A stretch of 64,000 bases of DNA, from assembly GCA_000242235.1 (NCBI GenBank), contig JH590863.1, positions 1 to 64,000 of the forward strand, given 5' to 3'. Of this stretch, positions 33,612 through 41,702 are shown piece after piece (the first letter of the stretch is position 1; every line of letters begins with the position of its first letter). The position numbers and the translations under genes are program-made. Origin of the DNA: Stomatobaculum longum. Its GTDB lineage: Bacteria > Bacillota > Clostridia > Lachnospirales > Lachnospiraceae. The notes beneath the pieces are model-generated. The model searched no databases and had not been told where the DNA came from. It saw nothing but the letters and a program-made list of their open reading frames with translations.

Positions 33612-35595
33612 GAAAGCCGTGCGGACGCTGCCGTTTTTCCTTTGCGGCATTTTTCTGGTTGTCATCTGCGGCCTTTACGGCGCAGTTTCCGCGCTGAATG
33701 CGGCGGCACAGTTCGAGGACAATCTGCTCTTTGTCCTCTACGAGCTCCTGTTTCCGGCTTCCGTCATCACGGCGCTTTTTGCCGCGTTGCTCTGGAGCCG
33801 GAAGGGAGACCGCATGTACCGCGCCTATGCCTTTTCGGCGATGGTGCTCGGGGTCCTGTACCTCGCGGTGATGCCGGGACTCTCGGCGCCCGATGAGCTG
33901 AGCCACTACAGCACTGCTTATCGCATTTCTTCGAACATGATGCTCGAGGATCCGCTGATTCGCCCGGCCGGACTCACGGCGGTTCGCGCCGTCGACTATC
34001 CGCTCGAAGATATGAACGGCGTCAAGACGCCGCTGGTGCCGGACGACGAGGAGAGCGTGCCGGAAGTGCTCGGCAATCCGGTCAAGCAGACCACCTATCG
34101 CGCCGTCAAGGACTGGGATAAGCGCTATGCCTTTTCGACAAAACCGGTCGCCTCGGCGATTCCGGATGTGCACACGACGCCGGTCTTCTACCTGCCGCAG
34201 GCCATCGGCTTTTCGATTGCGCGCGCACTCGGGCTCGGAACCATGGGACTTCTGTTCCTCGGCAAATTCTTAAATCTCTGCTGCTATGTCGCGCTGACCG
34301 CGCTCGCGGTCAGAACGACGCCGCTCGGCAAGGGCTGGTTTGCGGCGGCGGGACTTTTGCCGATGAGCGTGAGTCTCGCGGCCTCGCTCTCCTATGACGC
34401 GGGTTTAATCGGAACCGTGTTTCTCTTCACGGCGCTCATTTTTAAGCTCGCTTACGGCGCGGAGGAAATCCGCGCGCGGGAACTGTTTGCGCTCTGCGCG
34501 CTCGCGGCGCTCTTCGGCCCCTGCAAGCTGGTCTATGCGCCGCTGATTCTCTTACTCTGGCTCGTGCCGGCGCGCGTGTTCGGCGGGGGCGGCAAAAAGC
34601 TGCTCTGCTTCCTGATTCTTCTGCTCTCGCTGATTGCGGCGGTGCTCGCGGTCAATGCGGACGTATTGGAGGCCTATTTCTTCCCGGCGGTTGCGGCGCA
34701 GACGGGCAATGTGAGCGCCGATCTGCGCCACGCGGGCTTTACGGCCGCGGAACTCTTCTCGCACCCCCTGTTCACGCTCCGCATGCTGCTGAACAGTTTC
34801 TCGGCCTGCATTCTGACTTGGGGCGGCGAGATGATAGGGACGAAACTCGGCAATCTGGATCCGCTGCTCGGCGCATCCGGGTTACAGACGCTGTTCTTTG
34901 CGCTCGGGCTCTTCTGCCTGACCGTCGCCGACAGCACGGGAGAAACCGTGCGCATCCTGGTGCCCGGCACGCGGGCCGCAAGACGCGCGGCGCGCGAGCG
35001 GGAAGAGAGTGAGAGAGCGGCGGCAGGCGCGGAAGCACTGCCCGAGACAGGGACAGGCGCGGTCGCGGCAGAGACAACACAGGCCGAGGACAGCGCACAG
35101 GCGGAGATGGAGACGGCACTCGACGCAGTCTCGCAGCAGGCCGCTGCCGGGGAAGTGCTGACCGCACCGCTCGGCGAGCATGTCGCGGAGGCCGCGGAGA
35201 CACTCCGGGAGGCCGAGGCGGCTGTGGCTGCGCAGGCAGCGGCAAGCGAGGCCGTGAGCGCTGCGGAAGAGGCGGACGAGAACGCGTTGCCGCACTATAT
35301 CGAAGTCGGTGTGCCCGGCCGCATTGCGCGGCTCTTTGCCTTCCTGGTCGGCGCGCTTAGCTTCTTCGGGGTTCTCGGGGCCATGCTGCTCGCCTGGACC
35401 TCCCGCGACGCTGTCTGGATTGAGGGTGTACAGGGCAGATATTTCCTGCCCCTTCTGCCGGTCTTTTTATTCAGCCTGCAGAGCCGGATGTTGCAGAGCA
35501 GACTGCCGTTTAAGCGCCTCGTGCCCTACGGCTTTGTGATATTAAATCTCTGCGTGGGAATCCGCATTTTTGCGCTTGCCGTGCTGAGAGTCTGA
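33595..35595 (+). CDS. DUF2142 family multi-spanning membrane protein with Ala/Glu-rich insertion, possible GT-C
   Basis: 666 residues. About 11-12 hydrophobic helices with an early extracellular loop carrying 'SAPDELSHYSTAYRIS' (near 95-115), the acidic block expected of GT-C or DUF2142 proteins. Residues about 465-565 are unusual: a run rich in Ala, Glu and Arg ('AARRAAREREESERAAAGAE' onwards) between two membrane segments, probably a long cytoplasmic or external helical insertion. Following the GT2 and DUF2304 genes, it may be the transferase that uses the lipid-linked sugar. No biochemical function is established for DUF2142. Confidence 0.82.
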   Translation: MNRNNEKAVRTLPFFLCGIFLVVICGLYGAVSALNAAAQFEDNLLFVLYELLFPASVITALFAALLWSRKGDRMYRAYAFSAMVLGVLYLAVMPGLSAPDELSHYSTAYRISSNMMLEDPLIRPAGLTAVRAVDYPLEDMNGVKTPLVPDDEESVPEVLGNPVKQTTYRAVKDWDKRYAFSTKPVASAIPDVHTTPVFYLPQAIGFSIARALGLGTMGLLFLGKFLNLCCYVALTALAVRTTPLGKGWFAAAGLLPMSVSLAASLSYDAGLIGTVFLFTALIFKLAYGAEEIRARELFALCALAALFGPCKLVYAPLILLLWLVPARVFGGGGKKLLCFLILLLSLIAAVLAVNADVLEAYFFPAVAAQTGNVSADLRHAGFTAAELFSHPLFTLRMLLNSFSACILTWGGEMIGTKLGNLDPLLGASGLQTLFFALGLFCLTVADSTGETVRILVPGTRAARRAAREREESERAAAGAEALPETGTGAVAAETTQAEDSAQAEMETALDAVSQQAAAGEVLTAPLGEHVAEAAETLREAEAAVAAQAAASEAVSAAEEADENALPHYIEVGVPGRIARLFAFLVGALSFFGVLGAMLLAWTSRDAVWIEGVQGRYFLPLLPVFLFSLQSRMLQSRLPFKRLVPYGFVILNLCVGIRIFALAVLRV

Positions 35596-35607
35596 GGAGA
35601 TTGTTGT

Positions 35608-36411
35608 ATGACGAAACTCATGCGGGAGCTCGTAAAAAACCGGAAGCTCATTTTTGAGCTCGCCAAGGCGGATTTCCGGAAGCGCTTTGTCGGCTCCTAC
35701 TTCGGTGTTATCTGGATGTTTGTCCAGCCCATCGTGACCGTGCTGATTTACTTCATGATTTTCCAGCTCGGCTTTAAGTCGGTGCCGCCGATTCCGGGTG
35801 TGCCCTATGTGATCTGGCTGGTGCCCGGCATTGTCCCCTGGTTCTTTTTCCAGGAGGCGATGAATGCCGGTACCGGCTGTCTGCAGGAATACCACTATCT
35901 GGTCAAAAAAGTGGTCTTCAATGTGGAAGTGCTGCCGGTCATCAAGCTGGTGTCCTGCCTCTTCGTGCACGCGATTTTCGTGATGATTATGATCGCGATG
36001 TTTTTCTGCTACGGCAGACTGCCGCTCGCGACCTGGCTTCAGCTCTTATACTATAGCGCGGCGCTCTCCGTGCTGATTCTCGCGCTGACTTTGATCACGG
36101 CGTCCGTGCAGGTCTTTTTCCGGGACATGGCGCAGCTCGTCAGCATTCTGCTGCAGTTCGGCATGTGGCTGGTGCCCATCATGTGGGCGCCCGAAATGTT
36201 TGACAATTTCCCGCCGAAAGTCCTGCCGATTTTGAAGCTGAATCCGATTCATTACATTGTGACCGGATACCGAGACAGCATGATTTCCGGAAACTGGTTC
36301 TTTGAGCGCCCCATGCAGACTGTGTATTACTGGGCCGTGACCCTGGTGCTGCTCGCGCTGGGACTGCGCCTGTTCCGGAAGCTCAGACCGCATTTTTCCG
36401 ATGTGCTGTGA
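35608..36411 (+). CDS. ABC-2 polysaccharide exporter permease (Wzm/TagG-type)
   Basis: 267 residues with six predicted helices. 'LFELAKADFRKRFVGSYFGVIWMFVQPIVTVL' and 'FFFQEAMNAGTGCLQEYHYLVKKV' are typical of polysaccharide or teichoic-acid ABC permeases, as is 'ILKLNPIHYIVTGYRDSMISG' near the C-terminus. It forms the transmembrane pore with the ATPase encoded just downstream. The ribosome binding site TGAGGAGATT precedes the ATG. Operon order permease-ATPase is standard. Confidence 0.94.
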   Translation: MTKLMRELVKNRKLIFELAKADFRKRFVGSYFGVIWMFVQPIVTVLIYFMIFQLGFKSVPPIPGVPYVIWLVPGIVPWFFFQEAMNAGTGCLQEYHYLVKKVVFNVEVLPVIKLVSCLFVHAIFVMIMIAMFFCYGRLPLATWLQLLYYSAALSVLILALTLITASVQVFFRDMAQLVSILLQFGMWLVPIMWAPEMFDNFPPKVLPILKLNPIHYIVTGYRDSMISGNWFFERPMQTVYYWAVTLVLLALGLRLFRKLRPHFSDVL

Positions 36412-36429
36412 GAAAAAGGAGACTGATTC

Positions 36430-37734
36430 ATGGATAAAAATCTGGCAATCTCGGTGCAGGGAGTCAGCAAAATTTATAAGCTCTACGACAAGCCGATTGA
36501 CCGGCTGAAGGAGGCGGTGAGCCTGACCCACAAGTCCTATCACCGCGACTTCTTTGCGCTCTCGGACATCTCGTTCGATGTGAAGAAGGGCGAGACCGTC
36601 GGCATCATCGGGACGAACGGCTCCGGCAAGTCGACCATACTGAAGATTATCACCGGCGTGCTGAGCCCGACCACGGGCACAGCCGAGGTCTCCGGCAATA
36701 TTTCGGCGCTCCTCGAACTCGGCGCGGGCTTTAACAGCGAATACACGGGCCTCGAAAATATCTATATGAACGGCACCATGATGGGCTTTTCGCGCGAGGA
36801 GATGCAGCGGAGAATGGATGACATTCTCCGCTTTGCGGATATCGGGGACTTTGTGAACCAGCCGGTCAAGACCTATTCCTCGGGTATGTTCGTGCGCCTG
36901 GCCTTTGCGCTCGCGATCAATGTGGATCCGGAGATTTTGATTGTCGACGAGGCCCTCTCGGTCGGCGATGTCTTCTTCCAGGCAAAGTGCTACCGCCGTA
37001 TGGAGGAGATGATGAAGAACGGCACGACTATCTTGATGGTTAGTCACGACATGGGCAGCATCATCAAGTACTGCGACAAGGTGGTGCTCCTAAACCGCGG
37101 ACACTTCGTGGCGCAGGGTGAGGCCGGGAAGATGGTGGACCTCTATAAAAAAATACTGGCGAACCAGACCGACGAGCTCGCCGAAGCCCTGATCGAACAG
37201 AAGAAAGAGGCGCTCGGCCTGCCGGTCGGGGAGGTGCACACGGACAAGAGCATGAAGGAGCGGATGAACTTAAACCCCGAGGTGCAGGAGTACGGCGACG
37301 GCAGAGCGAGCTTTGAGGACTTCGGAACCCTTGACGCGCGCGGCAATGTGACGAACCTCCTCTTAAAGGGGGAGATGTTCACGATACGGGAGCGCATCCG
37401 CTTCCACGCGCCGATCGAGATGCCGATTTTCACCTACACGCTCCGCGACAAGAAGGGCACCGACATCACCGGCACGAATACGATGTTCGAGGGTGCGGAC
37501 ATCAAGCCGGTCAAGGACGGCGATGTCTACACGGTCTCGTTCCGGCAGAAGATGAATCTGCAGGGCGGCGAATACCTGCTCTCGATGAGCTGTACCGGCT
37601 ATGAGAACGGCGAGCATGTGGTCTACCACAGACTTTACAATGTGCTGAGCCTGACGGTCATCTCGAATAAGAACACCGTGGGCTACTACGATATGGACTC
37701 GGAAGTTGAGGCTGTGAGGGAGGAGAAGGCATGA
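36430..37734 (+). CDS. ABC exporter ATPase with C-terminal carbohydrate-binding-like extension (Wzt-type)
   Basis: 434 residues. Walker A GTNGSGKST near 61-69, signature 'YSSGMFVRLAFALAI' near 149, and Walker B 'ILIVDEALSVGDVFF' follow. Beyond about residue 245 an extra ~190-residue domain has a beta-rich look ('FEDFGTLDARGN', 'TFRQKMNLQGGEYLLSMSC'), like the C-terminal domain of O-antigen Wzt proteins that reads the terminated end of the glycan. This is typical of systems that recognise a capped chain. It overlaps the next gene by 4 bp. Confidence 0.93.
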   Translation: MDKNLAISVQGVSKIYKLYDKPIDRLKEAVSLTHKSYHRDFFALSDISFDVKKGETVGIIGTNGSGKSTILKIITGVLSPTTGTAEVSGNISALLELGAGFNSEYTGLENIYMNGTMMGFSREEMQRRMDDILRFADIGDFVNQPVKTYSSGMFVRLAFALAINVDPEILIVDEALSVGDVFFQAKCYRRMEEMMKNGTTILMVSHDMGSIIKYCDKVVLLNRGHFVAQGEAGKMVDLYKKILANQTDELAEALIEQKKEALGLPVGEVHTDKSMKERMNLNPEVQEYGDGRASFEDFGTLDARGNVTNLLLKGEMFTIRERIRFHAPIEMPIFTYTLRDKKGTDITGTNTMFEGADIKPVKDGDVYTVSFRQKMNLQGGEYLLSMSCTGYENGEHVVYHRLYNVLSLTVISNKNTVGYYDMDSEVEAVREEKA

Positions 37735-40700
37735 GCGAGAGAATTGAAAAAGCCAAGGAATTGCTCGAGCGCTACGGGAACGATACAGCGCACATGCTCG
37801 ACGAAAACCCGGAGCTTGAGACCTTAGAGCTCTTTTCCGACCGCCGCGAGAGTCTTCTCGACTGGTACCCGTTCCGCGCGGGCGCAACGCTTTTACTTGC
37901 CGGTGCGGGCGACGGGGGGCTCCTGCCCCTGCTTCTTCGGAAGGGCCTTAAGATTACGGCGCTCGACACGGATGAGGCAGCGCTCGCCTTTCTGCGGGAG
38001 AGAAAAGAGACCTTTCGGCTGTCTGGAGAACTTGAGACAGTGTCCGGAGAACTCGGTGCGGAGAGCACGGCGCTCTCCGGGGCGTTTGACTACATTTTCT
38101 TTGACGGAACGCTGGGGGACGAGAGCGCGGCGGCACTTTCCGCCGCGCGGAAACTGCTTACGCCCGGCGGCACACTTTTCATTGCCGCGGAAAATGCCTA
38201 CGGCGTCCGCGCCTTTGCGGGACAAAAACTCGGCGAGAACGCGCTGAGCTATGAGGCGCTCACGGCGGACATCACCGCGGAGGGCGGGGAGAGCTTTTTC
38301 TACTTCCCGGAGCCGCTCAAAAATCTGGCGGATACGGTCTACTCGGAGCGCCGCCTTCCGGAAGAGGGTGAACTGTCCCGCGTGATACCGGCCTACGGTT
38401 TCCCGACCTATGTCGCAATCAATGTCGGCGCAAAGTATAACGAAGTGTGTCGCGACGGGCTCTACCCGCGCTTTGCGGATTCCTTCCTCGCCTGCTGGAC
38501 CAAAGGGGCGGCAACACCGGAATCGCGCCCGGTCTATGTGAAATACAACCGAAACCGCGATGCGCGCTACCGCCTGGTCACAATCATTTGGGAAAAGGCG
38601 GACGGCACGCGTCTGGTTGAAAAGCGCGCATTGAGCGCGGACGGCAACGCGCACATCGCGGCGTTTGCCGAGCGGCTTCGCTGCCTGCGGGAAGAGGGCA
38701 GGGATATTTCCTACGCGCCTCCGGAGATACGGACGGAAAACGGTCTGACGAGTGCCTGCTTCCCCTATGTGCTCGGCGAGAATTTTTCGCAGCGCATTTG
38801 CCGCGAAATTGCCGCGGGGGCGCCGCTCGAGGACACGCTCGAGCGGGCTTTGGACCGGCTGATCGGCGGCGGCGAAGTCCACAACATCGATGCGATTTTC
38901 GATAACTTTCTCGTGACCGGCGGCACGGCAGAGACCGAAATCGAGAACCTTCCGCTGACCGGCATCGACTGCGAGTGGGTCTCCGAGACCGCGCTCGACA
39001 AAAACTATGTGCGCTATCGCGCGCTTCGCACCTTCTACGAACAGCAGCGGGAGAGCCTCGGGCTCGGCACGGAGGCGGAATTTTTACAGCGCTTCGGTGT
39101 CACGGCGGCGGAGTGCAAGCGCTTTGCGGCGGAAGAGGCAAGCTTTCAGCGCGGCGTCGCAGGAAAGGAGCAGGCGCGCTTCCTGGACCGCTTCATTGTC
39201 TCGCAGCAGAACGCAGAGATCATCGCGCGGACGGAGCGCACGCTCGAGGAGACCAGAGAACAGCTCGCGGCCTCCTGGGAGGAAATCCGCATCCGCGATG
39301 CGGAAATCAAGAAAATTACCGAGGTGAAGCGTTTAACGGACAATCATGTCGTGAACCTCGAGACCATGATACGGGATCTTCGCCGGGAGAACGGACAGCT
39401 CGCGGAGACCCTACAGTATCTGAGTCGCCACCAGACGCTCTATTCCCGCCTCCGCCGGAAGGCGAGTGCGATTTTCAACGCGAAGTATCCGAAGGGATCC
39501 GGCGAGCGGAAGCGCTTCCTGTTCCGGCTCGATGCGATCCGGCATCCGATCCGGCACCGGAAACTGGTCAGCACGCCGGAGGGCAGAAATCTGATCGACG
39601 GCGAATTCGCAATCGGCGACATTTACCGCGAGCACGGGAAACTTTCGTTCCCGCAGTTCGACGCGCCGCGGGTCTCGATCATCATCCCCTGCTATAACCA
39701 GATTGCGTATACCTACGCCTGCCTGGTCTCGATTCTTGAGCACACGCCGGACATCTCCTATGAGGTCATTATCGCGGACGATGTCTCGACCGACGCGACC
39801 AAGCGCCTTTCGGACTTTGCGGAGGGGCTGGTGATCGCGCGAAACGAGACAAATCAGGGCTTCTTAAAGAACTGTAACCAGGCGGCGGCAAAGGCGCGCG
39901 GTGAGTTCCTCTTTTTCCTGAACAACGACACGAAGGTCACCGAGGGCTATCTCTCCTGGCTCTTAAAACTCATGGACGAAGACCCGGGCATCGGTATGAC
40001 GGGTTCGAAACTCGTCTACCCGGACGGGCGGCTTCAGGAGGCGGGCGGCATCATCTGGAGCGATGCCTCCGGCTGGAATTACGGGCGGCTTCAGGACCCC
40101 TCGCTTCCGGAATTCAACTATGTGAAGGATGTCGACTACATGTCCGGTGCGGCGATTCTGATCCGGCACGCGCTCTGGAAGGAAATCGGCGGCTTTGACA
40201 CGCGATATGCACCCGCTTACTGCGAGGACTCCGACCTCGCCTTTGAGGTGCGATCACACGGCTACCGCGTGGTCTATCAGCCGAAGTCGGTGGTCATTCA
40301 CTTTGAGGGCATCTCGAACGGCACAGATGTGCAGGGCACGGGCTTAAAGCGCTATCAGATCGAGAACACCGAGAAATTAAAGGAGAAGTGGAAGAAAGAG
40401 CTCGCCAAGCAGTTTGAGAACAACGGCAATCCGGATCCCTTCCGGGCGCGCGAGCGGAGCAAGGGCAAGAAGATTATCCTCGTGGTGGATCACTATGTGC
40501 CGACCTTTGACAAGGACGCGGGCAGCCGCACGACCTGGCAGTACCTGAAAATGTTCGTGAAGCAGGGCTATCAGGTCAAGTTCCTCGGCGATAACTTCGC
40601 GGCGGAGGAGCCCTACACGACGGCGCTCACGCAGCTCGGCATTGAGGTGCTCTACGGCCCGGCGATGCAGCAGGGCATCTGGGACTGGATCGAAAAACAC

Positions 40701-41570
40701 GCGGCGGATCTGGACTTTGTCTATCTGAACCGCCCGCACATTGCGAGCAAGTACATCGACTTCATCCAGGAGCGGACTTCCGTCCGCGTCCTCTACTACG
40801 GTCACGACCTCCACTTCCTGCGGGAGCGCCGCGAGTACGAGCTGACCGGGGAGACAGAGCACCGGGATGCCTCGGCCTACTGGAAGGGCGTCGAGTTCTC
40901 GCTGCTCCGGAAGGCAGCGCTCAGTTTCTATCCCTCGGCGGACGAGTGCAAGGCAATTCACGCAATCGACAAGACCATACGCGTGAAGCCCTTGACCGCC
41001 TATGTCTGGGACAGTTTCCCGCCGGAACGCGATTTCGGCTATGAGAAGCGCGAGGGTCTGCTCTTTGTGGGAGGCTTTGCGCACCCGCCGAATCTGGATG
41101 CGGTGCTCTGGTTCCTGAAAGAAGTGTTTCCGCGGATACGCGCGGAGGAGTCGGTCAATTTCTATGTTGCGGGCTCCAAGGTGCCGGACGAACTGAAGGC
41201 GCTCGACAATCCGGCGGCGGGCATTCACATTCTCGGCTTTGTCTCGGACGAGCGGCTTGCGGAACTCTACCAAAGTTGCCGCCTTGTCGTCGTGCCGCTT
41301 CGTTACGGTGCAGGCGTGAAGGGCAAGGTCATCGAGGCGCTCTACTACGGCGCGCCGGTGCTCACGACGCCGATCGGCGCGGAGGGTATTCCGGACGCGG
41401 CGAGCGTTATGGAAATCCGGGAGGATGCCGCGGATTTTGCGGATGCGACCTTGCGGCTGTACCGGGATCGGGACGCGCTCACGGCCATGGCGGAACGCGC
41501 CGCGCGCTATATCCGGGCGCACAACAGCATGGACGCAGTCTGGGCGGAATTGAAAGATGACTTTGCCTGA
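37731..41570 (+). CDS. Multidomain methyltransferase / kinase-like / GT2 / GT4 protein
   Basis: 1279 residues. Residues about 40-180 look like a class I SAM methyltransferase (degenerate glycine motif LLLAGAGDGG; 'ITALDTDEAAL'). About 255-430 resembles a protein-kinase-like fold: K in 'VEKRAL' (~297), a catalytic-loop-like HNIDAIFDN (384-392) and a DFG-like 'GIDCEW' (411). About 496-575 is a long coiled coil. GT2 follows ('VSIIIPCYNQ' at 648, 'FFLNNDTKV' 731, 'YCEDSDLAFEV' 830), then GT4 from about 912 ('ILVVDHYVP'; 'GAGVKGKVIEALYYGAP' 1192). The front half parallels WbdD methyltransferase-kinase chain terminators. Overlaps the Wzt gene by 4 bp. Confidence 0.88.
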   Translation: MSERIEKAKELLERYGNDTAHMLDENPELETLELFSDRRESLLDWYPFRAGATLLLAGAGDGGLLPLLLRKGLKITALDTDEAALAFLRERKETFRLSGELETVSGELGAESTALSGAFDYIFFDGTLGDESAAALSAARKLLTPGGTLFIAAENAYGVRAFAGQKLGENALSYEALTADITAEGGESFFYFPEPLKNLADTVYSERRLPEEGELSRVIPAYGFPTYVAINVGAKYNEVCRDGLYPRFADSFLACWTKGAATPESRPVYVKYNRNRDARYRLVTIIWEKADGTRLVEKRALSADGNAHIAAFAERLRCLREEGRDISYAPPEIRTENGLTSACFPYVLGENFSQRICREIAAGAPLEDTLERALDRLIGGGEVHNIDAIFDNFLVTGGTAETEIENLPLTGIDCEWVSETALDKNYVRYRALRTFYEQQRESLGLGTEAEFLQRFGVTAAECKRFAAEEASFQRGVAGKEQARFLDRFIVSQQNAEIIARTERTLEETREQLAASWEEIRIRDAEIKKITEVKRLTDNHVVNLETMIRDLRRENGQLAETLQYLSRHQTLYSRLRRKASAIFNAKYPKGSGERKRFLFRLDAIRHPIRHRKLVSTPEGRNLIDGEFAIGDIYREHGKLSFPQFDAPRVSIIIPCYNQIAYTYACLVSILEHTPDISYEVIIADDVSTDATKRLSDFAEGLVIARNETNQGFLKNCNQAAAKARGEFLFFLNNDTKVTEGYLSWLLKLMDEDPGIGMTGSKLVYPDGRLQEAGGIIWSDASGWNYGRLQDPSLPEFNYVKDVDYMSGAAILIRHALWKEIGGFDTRYAPAYCEDSDLAFEVRSHGYRVVYQPKSVVIHFEGISNGTDVQGTGLKRYQIENTEKLKEKWKKELAKQFENNGNPDPFRARERSKGKKIILVVDHYVPTFDKDAGSRTTWQYLKMFVKQGYQVKFLGDNFAAEEPYTTALTQLGIEVLYGPAMQQGIWDWIEKHAADLDFVYLNRPHIASKYIDFIQERTSVRVLYYGHDLHFLRERREYELTGETEHRDASAYWKGVEFSLLRKAALSFYPSADECKAIHAIDKTIRVKPLTAYVWDSFPPERDFGYEKREGLLFVGGFAHPPNLDAVLWFLKEVFPRIRAEESVNFYVAGSKVPDELKALDNPAAGIHILGFVSDERLAELYQSCRLVVVPLRYGAGVKGKVIEALYYGAPVLTTPIGAEGIPDAASVMEIREDAADFADATLRLYRDRDALTAMAERAARYIRAHNSMDAVWAELKDDFA

Positions 41571-41636
41571 GCGCTCTTGCGGAAGGTAGTTCTTACAGAA
41601 AGCAAAAGAAAATCCTAATATATTTTGTGAACATTC

Positions 41637-41662
41637 CGTGAACAAAAGAAACATGATATACT
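41637..41662 (+). promoter_or_regulatory. Extended -10 promoter for the lipoprotein-ABC operon
   Basis: TGATATACT supplies an extended -10 (TATACT at 41657-41662). The -35 is poor. A direct repeat GTGAAC-N5-GTGAAC lies directly upstream (about 41629-41645) and might bind a regulator. Confidence 0.45.
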
Positions 41663-41702
41663 GCTCACATGACCCGGAATCGGGCGGAAAGGGAGGAAAC
41701 CA

